Of a DNA stretch of 64,000 nt, positions 15,447 to 24,800 are shown one piece after another. The DNA is from Streptomyces prunicolor NBRC 13075. GTDB taxonomy: Bacteria > Actinomycetota > Actinomycetes > Streptomycetales > Streptomycetaceae. The stretch is from assembly GCF_000367365.1 (NCBI RefSeq), contig NZ_BARF01000042.1, positions 124,001 through 188,000 of the forward strand, given 5' to 3'. The stretch's first letter is position 1. Each line of letters opens with the position of its first letter. Position numbers and translations under genes: made by a program. Below the pieces are notes generated by a model that was not told where the DNA came from, searched no databases, and was given only the letters and a program-made list of their open reading frames with translations.

Positions 15447-17909
15447 ATGGCCGGGGAAGCCGACCGGAACCGGGTGGCGCGGTCCGCTGTCGGCGGGGAC
15501 GTCTTCCAGTTCGGGGACGTCGGCGGCAGCGTCACCGTGATCAAGGGCGCTGACGGACCTGCCCGGACCGGGCCCGCCACCGACCCGGGTTTCGTACGGG
15601 TCCGGGACGCCGATCCGATACGGCTCGGGGTGCACCGCCCCATCCGTGTCACCGGCACCGGGTCTTCGGCTCTGCCCGCCTACGTACCTCGTGACCTGGA
15701 CAGTCGGGACGGCGGCGGGCTCCGCGCACTGATCGAGACGGCCGCGCGGGACGGAGGATTCGTCCTTGTGGTCGGCGGTTCTTCGGTGGGCAAGACCCGG
15801 TCGCTCCACGAGGCGGTCCTCGCCCTGCTGCCTGACTGGTGGCTGCTGCACCCGGCCGACGGCGGCCGGATCGCGGACCTGGCCGACCGCGCTCCCGGGC
15901 CGCTGGTGGTCTGGCTGGACGAACTGCAGAACCATGTGTCCGGCGCCCACCAGCTCACCGCCGCCACGGTCCGTGCCCTGCTGACCCGCCCGCATCCCGT
16001 ACTGCTGGTGGGCACGCTGTGGCCGCACTACTACGACACCTGGACGGCGACGCCCACATCCCCGCACGACGAGGACCGCCACCGTGCCGAACGCGAGCTG
16101 CTGAAGCTCGCCGAGGTGGTGACCCTCGGCATCGACCTCAGCCCGGCGGAACGCGAGCGCGCCGCGACCCTGGCCGCGTCGGACGACCGCCTGCGGGTCG
16201 CGCTGGAGTCCGAGGACTTCGGGCTGACCCAGGTCATCGCCGGAGCACCGCAGCTCGTCCACCGCTGGGAAACCGCGGGTCCCTACGCCCGCGCGCTGCT
16301 GACGGCGGCCGTCGACGCCACTCTCATGGGCGTCCAGTCGGCCGTCACCGAGAACTTGCTGCGTGCCGCGGCGCCGGGCTACTGCAACCCCTGGCAACGG
16401 GCCGGCGCCCCCGCCGACTGGTTCGAGGAGGCACTCGGCTATGCGACCCAACCGCTGCTGGGCGCCACCTCCGCCCTCGTCCCCGTCAGCCACGGCCCGG
16501 AGATGGGCCGCGCGGACGGGTACCGGGTGGCCGACTACCTGCTGCACCACACCAGCCGCGCCCAACGGGCCGTACCCCCGCCGGAGACCTTCTGGCAGGC
16601 GTGCGCCGACCACCTCACCGATCACACGGACGCCCTTCGCACCGGTGCGGCGGCCGCGGCCCGGCAACGCATCGCCGCCGCCGTACCTCTGCTGCGCAAA
16701 GCGGTCGAGGGGGGTTCCGTGTCGGCGATGCAGGAACTGGGCGAGCTCTACCGCAGGACGGGTGACGCGGCCGGTGCCGAGGAGATGGCCGATCGGCTGA
16801 CCGCGTCCGACGATCCGGGTGCCGCCCTGCACCGGACACTCCTCGCAGGCTGGGACTTCGAGGAACTGCTCGAACTGGCGGAGGCCGGCAACGAGTACGC
16901 GGTCAGTGACGTTGTAGAGCACGGGCATCCGCAGCTGGCGCTCTCGGTGCTCCTGAAGCATTTTGATCCGAACGACATGTGGTCCTGGTATCGGCTGGCG
17001 GAGCTGTTCCACGACGAGGGCCAGAACGACCGGGCCCTGCCCATTCTGGAGATGCTCCACGAACGGGACGACGAGGACGTAATCGTGTTCCTCGCCGAAC
17101 TCCTCCAGGAGGAGGGGAACATCGAGCGGCTGTACGAGCTGACGGAGGAGGGGTATTTCGCCGCGGCCTGGTGTCTCGCCGACCTGCTCCACGAGAAGGG
17201 CCGTACGGACGAGGGCATCGAGCTCCTGTGGGACTTCGTCGACCAGGGCAGCGGTGACACCGACTTCATGCTGGTCCACTTGCTCGGGAAACGGGGCGAT
17301 CTCGACACCCTGATGGAGCGCGCGGCGGACGGCCATGCCGACGCGGCGCGGGAAGCGGTCAGGCTGCTGCGTGACCGGGGAGATGTCGAGCAGGCGATCG
17401 CGGTCTTGACCCCGCTCGCCGACGAGGGTGGGTACATCCGAGGTGAGTTGGCCGAACTCCTGTGCAGCACCGGCCGGTTGGACGCGCTGCGGGCGCGCGC
17501 GGAGGCCGGTGACACCTACGCCGTGCGTGAGTTGACCAGGCTGGCCATCGAAGCGGGCGATCTGGAGGAGGCGATACGGCTGCACGCGAAGGTCGGACAG
17601 ACCTCCGGGATCTTCGACGTGACGACCGCCCTGGTGGACGCACTCGTGGCGCGAGGCGAGCCCGACCGTGCCGTCGCGCTGCTGACCGGGCCCGGCCGGG
17701 GCGACCCGCCCTTTCGCCACCGTGAGTTGCTCAAGAAGCTCGGCCGGACCGAGGAATTGCGCGCACTTCTCGACCGGGGCGATCAGCACGCGTTGTCGGA
17801 CCTCGTCGAGGTGCTCCGAGCCCAAGGCCGCGGGGACGAGGCCGACGCCCTGCTGACCAGGGGGCTCACCGCCGACGGCCGCACCCTTCCCACCGGCCCG
17901 GCGGACTGA
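15447..17909 (+). CDS. STAND/NLR-like P-loop NTPase with TPR repeats and N-terminal amyloid-type motif
   Basis: Protein of 820 residues. Residues 14-30 read SAVGGDVFQFGDVGGSV, matching the C-terminus of the upstream gene product (FQFG against IQIG, same Gly spacing). The P-loop is GGSSVGKT (110-117) and the Walker B is VVWLDEL (154-160, D158/E159). About residues 100-400 form the NTPase and helical region. Residues 410-800 are short TPR/SEL1-like repeats (AEAGN.YAV, ALPILEMLHERDDED, LADLLHEKGRTDEGIELL). This is the order motif-NTPase-sensor repeats expected of an NLR-like receptor. ATG 15447 is 11 bp after the first gene, with only a weak GCGGGG ribosome site. The ligand cannot be told from sequence. 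Confidence 0.75.
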   Translation: MAGEADRNRVARSAVGGDVFQFGDVGGSVTVIKGADGPARTGPATDPGFVRVRDADPIRLGVHRPIRVTGTGSSALPAYVPRDLDSRDGGGLRALIETAARDGGFVLVVGGSSVGKTRSLHEAVLALLPDWWLLHPADGGRIADLADRAPGPLVVWLDELQNHVSGAHQLTAATVRALLTRPHPVLLVGTLWPHYYDTWTATPTSPHDEDRHRAERELLKLAEVVTLGIDLSPAERERAATLAASDDRLRVALESEDFGLTQVIAGAPQLVHRWETAGPYARALLTAAVDATLMGVQSAVTENLLRAAAPGYCNPWQRAGAPADWFEEALGYATQPLLGATSALVPVSHGPEMGRADGYRVADYLLHHTSRAQRAVPPPETFWQACADHLTDHTDALRTGAAAAARQRIAAAVPLLRKAVEGGSVSAMQELGELYRRTGDAAGAEEMADRLTASDDPGAALHRTLLAGWDFEELLELAEAGNEYAVSDVVEHGHPQLALSVLLKHFDPNDMWSWYRLAELFHDEGQNDRALPILEMLHERDDEDVIVFLAELLQEEGNIERLYELTEEGYFAAAWCLADLLHEKGRTDEGIELLWDFVDQGSGDTDFMLVHLLGKRGDLDTLMERAADGHADAAREAVRLLRDRGDVEQAIAVLTPLADEGGYIRGELAELLCSTGRLDALRARAEAGDTYAVRELTRLAIEAGDLEEAIRLHAKVGQTSGIFDVTTALVDALVARGEPDRAVALLTGPGRGDPPFRHRELLKKLGRTEELRALLDRGDQHALSDLVEVLRAQGRGDEADALLTRGLTADGRTLPTGPAD

Positions 17910-17998
17910 CGGCGGGACCGGGCTAGGCTGCGCATACCTGTTCCAGGGCCCAGCGTCCGACGCGAGGAACCAGCGAGTCGAACAGAAAAGGGAGAGAA

Positions 17999-18853
17999 GT
18001 GCCCGAGTTGCCCGAGGTCGAGGTAGTCCGGCGAGGTCTGGAGCGGTGGGTCGCCCAGCGCACCGTCGCCGATGCCGAGGTGCTGCATCCGCGTGCGGTG
18101 CGGCGGCATGTCGCCGGTGCCGACGACTTCGCGCATCGGCTCAAGGGGCATCGGATCGGTACGCCGAGCAGGCGCGGCAAGTATCTGTGGCTGCCGTTGG
18201 AGGACACGCATCAGGCGGTGCTCGCGCATCTCGGGATGAGTGGTCAACTCCTGGTCCAGCCGCATGAGTTGGCCGACGAGAAGCATCTGCGTATCCGGGT
18301 GCGGTTCGCGGACGGCCTCGGTACCGAACTCCGCTTCGTCGACCAACGCACCTTCGGCGGGCTGTCGTTGCACGACACCACGCCGGACGGGCTGCCGGAC
18401 GTCATCGCGCACATCGCGCGTGACCCCCTGGACCCCTTGTTCGACGACGAGTTGTTCCACCAGGCGCTGCGCCGCAAGCGGACGACCATCAAACGGGCCC
18501 TGCTCGACCAGTCGTTGATCAGCGGAGTCGGCAACATTTATGCGGACGAGGCCCTTTGGCGGGCCCGCGTCCACTACGAACGCCCGACCGCGACCTTCAC
18601 CCGCCCGCGCACCGCCGAACTCCTGGGCCACGCACGGGATGTGATGAACGCGGCCCTCGACGTGGGCGGCACCAGCTTCGACAGCCTGTACGTCAACGTG
18701 AACGGGGAGTCGGGCTACTTCGACCGCTCGCTCGACGCCTACGGCCGCGAGGGTCTGCCGTGCCGGCGCTGCGGTACGCCGATGAGCCGGCGGGCGTGGA
18801 TGAACCGGTCGAGCTACTTCTGCCCGAAGTGCCAGCGGGCGCCGAGGAGTTAG
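17999..18853 (+). CDS. mutM: formamidopyrimidine-DNA glycosylase
   Basis: MutM excises 8-oxoguanine and formamidopyrimidines and nicks the abasic site. The protein has 284 residues. PELPEVEVVRRGL holds the catalytic Pro and Glu directly after the initiator. LISGVGNIYADEALW is the DNA-binding H2TH helix. The C-terminal zinc finger is CRRCG through CPKC. The GTG start at 17999 is fixed because the N-terminal proline is catalytic; GGGAGAGA lies just upstream. A TAGGCT box at 17924-17929 may be its -10. In other Streptomyces rnc and mutM are adjacent, so the cassette before it is an insertion. Confidence 0.96.
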   Translation: MPELPEVEVVRRGLERWVAQRTVADAEVLHPRAVRRHVAGADDFAHRLKGHRIGTPSRRGKYLWLPLEDTHQAVLAHLGMSGQLLVQPHELADEKHLRIRVRFADGLGTELRFVDQRTFGGLSLHDTTPDGLPDVIAHIARDPLDPLFDDELFHQALRRKRTTIKRALLDQSLISGVGNIYADEALWRARVHYERPTATFTRPRTAELLGHARDVMNAALDVGGTSFDSLYVNVNGESGYFDRSLDAYGREGLPCRRCGTPMSRRAWMNRSSYFCPKCQRAPRS

Positions 18854-19248
18854 GCGCCGCGCGTCTCGTCGTAGCGCGTACGGGCCGTGAGGACGTCGTC
18901 CATGCGGGACTCCACGAAGTCGACCAGCCCCGTGAGGCGTTCGGCGACGCCGTGTCCCAGCGGGGTCAACTCGTAGTCCACGCGCGGTGGGTTGGTCGGC
19001 TGGGCCTCGCGGTGGACCAGGCCGTCGCGCTCCAGGGCGTGCAGGGTCTGCGAGAGCATCTTCTCGCTGACGCCGTCGACGCGGCGCCGCAGCTCGTTGA
19101 AGCGCAGCGAGCCCTCGTGCAGCGCGCACAGGGTGAGTCCGCCCCAGCGGCCCGTGACGTGTTCCAGGGTGCCTCGGGAGGGGCAGGCCTTCGCGAAGAC
19201 GTCGTACGGGAAGCTCTGCTCCTCCGTGCGCTCCTGGGTCGTGTCCAT
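18850..19248 (-). CDS. HxlR family transcriptional regulator
   Basis: Winged-helix DNA-binding protein of 132 residues, the family's usual size. Seen: WGGLTLCALHEGSLRFNELRRRVDGVSEKMLSQTLHALERDGLV, broken here by family logic into the helix-turn-helix and wing of HxlR proteins. A single cysteine (C33 in KACPSRG) sits at the position of the redox- or electrophile-sensing Cys in HypR/QorR-type members. ATG at 19248 is chosen; 11 more codons upstream are open. The stop lies over the mutM stop (4-bp convergent overlap). Inverted TAACCA repeats just upstream suggest autoregulation. Confidence 0.88.
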   Translation of the reverse strand: MDTTQERTEEQSFPYDVFAKACPSRGTLEHVTGRWGGLTLCALHEGSLRFNELRRRVDGVSEKMLSQTLHALERDGLVHREAQPTNPPRVDYELTPLGHGVAERLTGLVDFVESRMDDVLTARTRYDETRGA

Positions 19249-19270
19249 TTCCTCAGAGTACGCGAACGCA

Positions 19271-19308
19271 GCGCTAACCAAAAGGGAGCACTAACCAGTG
19301 GTTAGCGC
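19271..19308 (-). promoter_or_regulatory. candidate HxlR operator: triple TAACCA repeats
   Basis: CTAACCA-G-TGGTTAG is a palindrome at 19291-19305. A third half-site GCGCTAACCA lies at 19271-19280 and pairs perfectly with TGGTTAGCGC at 19299-19308. The cluster is 23-60 bp upstream of the HxlR start codon, where an autoregulatory operator is expected. Confidence 0.6.
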
Positions 19309-19355
19309 TCCCTGTAGGCGTCCATAGACGTCGATAGGCGTCCTACGGCATCGGA

Positions 19356-20642
19356 CTAGTACCCGAAGTCCTGCGTCCACCAAGGACCGTCGGTGCCGAA
19401 GTGCACACCCACACCCAGGGTCTTGAAGTCGCAGTTCAGGATGTTCGCCTTGTGGCCGGGGCTGTTCATCCAGGCGTCCATGACCGCGGCCGCGTCGGCC
19501 TGGCCGCGGGCGATGTTCTCGCCGCCGAGGTTGGTGATGCCGAGCTTCTCCGCCCGGTCCCACGGGGTGGCCCCGCTGGGGTCGGTGTGGTCGAAGAAGT
19601 TCTCGGTGGCCATCTGCGTGCTGAAGTTCTCGGCCAGCTCGGTCAGCGCGCTGTTCGCGGCCACCGGGCTGCAGCCGACGATCGCCCGCTGCTCGTTGAC
19701 GAGCTTGAGCACCGCGGCCTCGGCTGAGGCCTCCGCGGAGACCGTCACCGGTGCGTCGGCGGACTGCGTAGGCGTCGGAGTGGTGGGCTTCGCCGAGGGA
19801 GCCTTGGTCGTCGGCTCCTCGGTCGGGGTGGCCGCAGGCTTCTTTGCCGGGGCCTTCGTGGCGGGCGCGGTGGCGGACTTGGTCGGAGCCGCCGAGGGGG
19901 AGGCCGCGCGGTTCGCGCCACGGCTCGTGGACGAGCCGTCGTCGCGGGACTCCGCGCTGCCGGAGGTACCGCCCTGCTCGGTCGCGGAGTTGGACGGCGA
20001 ACCGGCCGCCTGCACCTTGTCCGAGCCGCCACCGCCGCCGAGCTTGTAGTTCTCCAGCCCCGGCATCGCACCCGCGGCGACCGCCACCGTGCCGATGGCG
20101 ACCGCGGCGGAGACGCCGAGCAGACCGGACTTGACCGCCGGCGTCACACTCTTGCGCTTGCGGCGGCGTCCGCGGCCCGGGCGTGCGCCGTCGCCCCGGG
20201 AGGAGGCACCCGCCGCCTCGGGGAAGACCACGGCGTAGTCCTCCTCGGTGGCGAAGAGATAGGCCTCGCTCTTGAGGCGGGTGTCGGCCTTCAGTCGGGT
20301 CTCGGCCCGCAGGCGGGCTTCGCTCTTCGGCGGGACCTCGTGGTTCGAGCGGACCTCACGGACCCCGTGGTCCGCGGGGACCTGGTGGTTCGCGTGGGTC
20401 TGGTGGTTCGGGTGGAACTCGGCGGGACCCTCCGGGTGCAGATAGGGCGCCATGCCTATCGTCGAGCCGTCGGCGGGGTTCCAGTCGAAGCGGTCGTTCC
20501 GGTTGGAGAGGTCGGCGCGGTCGTTCCAGTCGTACGAGTCATGCGGGTCGTAGCCGCTCGTGTATGAGCCGTGCGTCTCTGTGACCCCCGTGGCGCGGCT
20601 CGTGGCGGCGCGGCCGGCGGCGGAGCGTCGGTGGCGTCCCAT
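19356..20642 (-). CDS. membrane-anchored CAP/SCP-domain protein
   Basis: Protein of 428 residues. Residues 1-160 are a polar cytoplasmic part with His/Asn-rich segments and charged repeats (EARLRAETRLKADTRLKSEA). A single membrane segment lies near 166-188 after RRRKRKS, giving a type II topology. A Ser/Thr/Pro/Ala-rich wall-spanning linker runs to about 300. The C-terminal CAP domain (about 305-428) has HTDPSG, GENIARG and MNSPGHKANIL, the CAP cavity residues. CAP proteins of this type are extracellular; enzymatic function is unknown. The ATG at 20642 is preceded by AAGGAC. An 18-bp palindrome stands upstream. Confidence 0.88.
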   Translation of the reverse strand: MGRHRRSAAGRAATSRATGVTETHGSYTSGYDPHDSYDWNDRADLSNRNDRFDWNPADGSTIGMAPYLHPEGPAEFHPNHQTHANHQVPADHGVREVRSNHEVPPKSEARLRAETRLKADTRLKSEAYLFATEEDYAVVFPEAAGASSRGDGARPGRGRRRKRKSVTPAVKSGLLGVSAAVAIGTVAVAAGAMPGLENYKLGGGGGSDKVQAAGSPSNSATEQGGTSGSAESRDDGSSTSRGANRAASPSAAPTKSATAPATKAPAKKPAATPTEEPTTKAPSAKPTTPTPTQSADAPVTVSAEASAEAAVLKLVNEQRAIVGCSPVAANSALTELAENFSTQMATENFFDHTDPSGATPWDRAEKLGITNLGGENIARGQADAAAVMDAWMNSPGHKANILNCDFKTLGVGVHFGTDGPWWTQDFGY

Positions 20643-20690
20643 GTCCTTGCCTTTCGTCCTTGCGGTCAACTCGTCCGTGCGGTGACCCAG

Positions 20691-20708
20691 CTCACTCGAT
20701 CGAGTGAG
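20691..20708. promoter_or_regulatory. perfect 18-bp palindrome upstream of the CAP-domain gene
   Basis: CTCACTCGATCGAGTGAG reads the same on both strands and lies 49-66 bp upstream of the CAP gene start, in the divergent region shared with acyP. Its size and position fit a dimeric repressor or activator site. I do not recognise the regulator. Confidence 0.5.
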
Positions 20709-20797
20709 TTTCATATGAGATTCATTGGGGCGGACGGTACCGCATGGCGGGAGGGGAGCAAGTGCCCAGAGAGACATTGGCCGGTTAGGTTGCAGCC

Positions 20798-21079
20798 ATG
20801 AGCGCGGATGTACGGATGGTCGCCTGGGTGCGAGGGCGTGTGCAAGGTGTGGGTTTTCGGTGGTTTACCCGTGCCAAGGCTCTGGAGATCGGGGGCCTGA
20901 GTGGTTTTGCTCTCAATTTGGGCGACGGACGCGTGCAAGTGGTCGCGGAAGGATCGCGCGAGGGCTGCCAGGGACTCCTCGACTGGCTCCAGGGGCACGA
21001 CACGCCCGGGCGCGTGGATGGCGTCACCGAGATCTGGGACACACCTCGCGGCGGCTACGACGGCTTCGCGATCCGCTGA
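20798..21079 (+). CDS. acyP: acylphosphatase
   Basis: Small cytoplasmic hydrolase of carboxyl-phosphate bonds, 93 residues as usual. VQGVGFRWF contains the phosphate-binding loop and catalytic R21; N40 in ALNLGDGRVQV is the catalytic asparagine. ATG 20798 has no Shine-Dalgarno, but TAGGTT at 20786-20791 ends 6 nt before it, so the mRNA may be leaderless. It is upstream of smc, as in other streptomycetes. Confidence 0.95.
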   Translation: MSADVRMVAWVRGRVQGVGFRWFTRAKALEIGGLSGFALNLGDGRVQVVAEGSREGCQGLLDWLQGHDTPGRVDGVTEIWDTPRGGYDGFAIR

Positions 21080-21471
21080 GCACAAACTGCGAAACGGTGT
21101 AAAGCGGTCCTGGCGGAAGCGGCGGGACATGCCACCGGCAGCTGCCCCTAGCGGAAATTGCCTGGTGGTTGCCAAGAACAGCTAGCTCTGGCAGGCTCCG
21201 CACCTAAGGATGATCGCCACACCTGAAGAAGCCCGCAGGAGTCGCAGCGCCGCCCGGTCAGGGCCGCGCGCCCCCAGGATGCCCGCCAATACGGGGCGTG
21301 ATCGTGTTGACCGTCAAACTTTTTGGTGAGACTCTGAAAGCCCCGCGCACCTTAGCTGTTTGGCATGGAAGAACAGCAGAGCAACACCCAAGACTGTCAA
21401 GCATCGCGGGTGCGATTCCCTCACGACCCACACCGCTTCGGTCGGTCACTCAGTGTGGAGGACCATCCATC
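21080..21471 (+). other. 392-bp gap between acyP and the small coiled-coil gene
   Basis: I see no gene here. A TTGACC box at 21306-21311 inside the inverted repeat TTGAC-C-GTCAA could be a -35 element, but no good -10 follows at the right distance. GTGGAGG just before 21472 is the ribosome site of the next gene. A GGTGCGATTCCC stretch near 21409 looks like a tRNA T-arm, but no tRNA can be folded around it. Confidence 0.4.
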
Positions 21472-21675
21472 ATGGCAAAGGCGCTTCTCGGTTACGTCGG
21501 CGGTTCCGACCCGCGACTCCTCGCCGAGATGCGACGGCTCCAGCAGCGCGTCCAGGACCTGGAATCCGAGCTCGTTCGGATCCAGGACGAGAACGACGCG
21601 CTGACGGCTGCCGCAACTCACGATTCGCTTCTCGAGAGCATCGACGTACGCCAGGCTGAGCCCGCGCTCACCTGA
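21472..21675 (+). CDS. small conserved coiled-coil protein of unknown function
   Basis: Protein of 67 residues. MAKALLGYVGG is followed by a single amphipathic helix with heptad spacing (LLAEMRRLQQRVQDLESELVR, split at the Glu positions) and an acidic end. There is no membrane segment. GTGGAGGACC upstream supports ATG 21472. It stands alone between two gaps, is followed by an excellent terminator, and lies just before smc. It resembles short conserved streptomycete proteins; function unknown. Confidence 0.75.
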   Translation: MAKALLGYVGGSDPRLLAEMRRLQQRVQDLESELVRIQDENDALTAAATHDSLLESIDVRQAEPALT

Positions 21676-21745
21676 TCACTACGACGCACCATGACGAACA
21701 GTGGTTGAGCTGCCAGCATCAACCGCTGCGCTGTCAGAGTTTGCA

Positions 21746-21776
21746 AGGGACGCTTCGGCGTCCCTTCTTTCTTTCC
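21746..21776 (+). terminator. Rho-independent terminator
   Basis: AAGGGACGC and GCGTCCCTT pair over 9 bp around a TTCG tetraloop, followed by CTTTCTTTC. This closes the small coiled-coil gene before smc. Confidence 0.85.
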
Positions 21777-21877
21777 CCCGCATGCCTCCACCCTCTTTAA
21801 CGTTTGGTGTGCCCTGCACGTTCAAGGGCGAAACCGCGGGGAACCGGACGTTCATGGAGAGAGCGAGCAGCGGAAGG

Positions 21878-21883
21878 TAGAGT
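21878..21883 (+). promoter_or_regulatory. -10 box of smc suggesting a leaderless transcript
   Basis: TAGAGT matches the Streptomyces -10 consensus and ends 8 nt before the smc GTG. A start of transcription 6-8 nt downstream would coincide with the initiation codon. The purine stretch GGAAGG lies 14 nt from GTG, too far for a ribosome site. No clear -35 is visible. Confidence 0.45.
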
Positions 21884-21891
21884 CCAGCGGC

Positions 21892-24800
21892 GTGCACCTC
21901 AAGGCCCTGACCCTGCGGGGGTTCAAGTCGTTCGCCTCGGCGACCACGCTCCGGTTCGAGCCGGGGATCACGTGCGTCGTCGGTCCGAACGGCTCGGGCA
22001 AGTCCAATGTCGTGGACGCGCTCAGCTGGGTCATGGGCGAACAGGGCGCCAAATCGCTGCGCGGCGGCAAGATGGAGGACGTCATCTTCGCCGGCACCAC
22101 CGGCCGCCCCCCGCTGGGCCGCGCCGAGGTGTCCCTCACCATCGACAACTCCGACGGGGCGCTGCCCATCGAGTACGCCGAGGTCACCATCACGCGGATC
22201 ATGTTCCGCAACGGCGGCAGCGAGTACCAGATCAACGGCGACACGTGTCGCCTCCTCGACATCCAGGAACTCCTCTCCGACTCCGGCATCGGCCGCGAGA
22301 TGCACGTCATCGTCGGCCAGGGCCAGCTCGACTCCGTGCTCCACGCCGACCCCATGGGCCGCCGCGCCTTCATCGAGGAAGCGGCCGGAGTCCTCAAGCA
22401 CCGCAAGCGCAAGGAGAAGGCGCTCCGCAAACTGGACGCGATGCAGGCCAACCTCGCGCGCGTGCAGGACCTGACGGACGAACTCCGCCGCCAGCTCAAG
22501 CCCTTGGGCCGCCAGGCCGCCGTCGCCCGCCGTGCCGCCGTCATCCAGGCGGACCTCCGAGACGCCCGCCTCCGCCTGCTCGCCGACGATCTTGTACGAC
22601 TGCGCCAGGCGCTGAACACCGAGATCGCCGACGAGGCCGCGCTGAAGGGACGCAAGGAGGCTGCCGAACTGGAGCTGCGCAAGGCGCTTCAGCGCGAGGG
22701 CCTCCTGGAGGACGAGGTACGGCAACTCGCCCCACGCCTCCAGCGCGCCCAGCAGACCTGGTACGAGCTGTCCCAGCTGGCCGAGCGGGTGCGCGGCACG
22801 ATCTCGCTGGCCGACGCCCGGGTGAAGAGCGCGACGTCGGCTCCACCGGAGGAACGGCGGGGCCGCGACCCGGAGGACATGGAACGTGAGGCCGCCCGCA
22901 TCCGCGAGCAGGAGGTGGAACTCGAAGCAGCCCTTGAGGCGGCCGAGCACGCCCTGGAGGACACGGTCGCCCACCGCTCCGACCTGGAGCGCGAACTCAC
23001 CGCCGAGGAACGGCGGTTGAAGGACGTGGCCCGTTCCATCGCCGACCGCCGCGAGGGCCTCGCCCGCCTCAACGGCCAGGTCAACGCGGCCCGTTCACGC
23101 GCGGCCTCCGCCCAGGCCGAGATCGACCGCCTGGCCTCCGCCCGCGACGAGGCCCAGGAGCGTGCGGTCACCGCGCAGGAGGAGTACGAGACACTCCAGG
23201 CCGAGGTGGACGGCCTCGACGCCGGCGACGCGGAACTCTCCGAACAGCACGAGGCGGCCAAGCGCCAACTGGCCGAGGCGGAGGCCGCGTTGACGGCAGC
23301 GCGGGAAGCGGCCACGGCGGCGGAACGCAAGCGCGCCGCGACCCAGGCCCGCCATGAAGCGCTGGCGCTGGGCCTACGGCGGAAGGACGGCACCGGGATA
23401 CTGCTGGGCGCACGCGACCGCCTCACTGGAATCCTGGGCCCGGCAGCGGAACTGCTGACGGTGACCCCAGGCCGCGAGGTAGCCCTGGCGGCAGCGTTCG
23501 GCGCGGCGGCGGACGCGATCGCGGTGACGACCCCGGCGTCGGCGGCGGATGCGATCCGCTTGCTGCGCAAACAGGACGGGGGCAGGGCAGCGCTGCTGCT
23601 GGCAGGCGGCCCTGAGCATTCGACCCCGGTGACTGAGGCGGCCCAAAGGGGCGCGGGACAGCATCTATTTGCGGCTCCGCCGCGGAGCGCGCCCAGCCAC
23701 GACGAGCCCGCAGACAACAGACAACCCTTCGCCGCTGATTTCGTCCGCGCCCCCGCCGACCTCATGCCCGCAGTCCGCCGCCTCCTGCACAACTACGTCG
23801 TGGTCGACACCCTCGAAGCCGCCGAGCAACTCGTATATACGCACCCGGAGTTGACCGCGGTAACCGCCGAAGGCGACCTCCTCGGCGCCCACTTCGCCCA
23901 CGGCGGCTCCGCAGGCGCCCCCAGCCTCCTCGAAGTCCAGGCCTCCGTGGACGAAGCCGCAGTCGAACTCGAAGAACTGGCCATCCGCTGCGAGGAGTTG
24001 GCCGCCACCCAGCAGACCGCAGGCGAGCGCCGCAAGGAATCCGCCGCGCTCGTCGAGGAGTTGGGGGAGCGCCGCCGAGCCGCGGAGCGCGAAAAGTCGA
24101 CCGTGGCACAGCAGTTGGGCCGACTCGCAGGGCAGGCGCGGGGCGCCGCCGGGGAGGCCGAGCGATCGACCGCGGCGGCGACACGGGCACAGGACGCGCT
24201 CGACAAGGCCGTAGAAGAAGCCGAAGTGCTTGCCGAACGGCTAGCTGTTGCCGAGGAGATGCCGGTCGAGGAGGAGCCTGATACGAGCGTGCGGGATCGG
24301 CTTGCCGCCGATGGGGCCAATGCTCGGCAGACCGAGATGGAGGCGCGGCTTCAGGTTCGTACGCATGAGGAGCGGGTCAAGGGGCTTGCCGGGCGCGCCG
24401 ACTCCCTCGACCGTGGTGCCCGAGCGGAGCGTGAGGCGCGGGCGCGGGCCGAGCAGCGGTTGGCGCGGTTGAGGCATGAGGCGGCCGTAGCGGAGGCTGT
24501 CGCCTTCGGGGCGCGGCAGCTGCTCGCGCACGTCGAGGTGTCCCTCGCCCGTGCCGACGAGGAGCGCACCGCCGCCGATGCCGCCAAGGCGCGCCGCGAG
24601 CAGGAGTTGGCCGCCGCCCGGAACCAGGGGCGCGACCTCAAGGGCGAGCTCGACAAGCTCACCGACTCCGTGCACCGAGGGGAAGTGCTCGGGGCCGAGA
24701 AGCGGATGCGGATCGAGCAGCTGGAGAGCAAGGCGCTGGAGGAGTTGGGGGTGGAGCCCGCGGGGCTTGTCGAGGAGTACGGGCCGCATCAGCTCGTGCC

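Noticed and set aside
21400..21440. tRNA-like T-arm sequence (GGTGCGATTCCC)
   Set aside because: No acceptor stem, D-arm or anticodon arm can be built around it.
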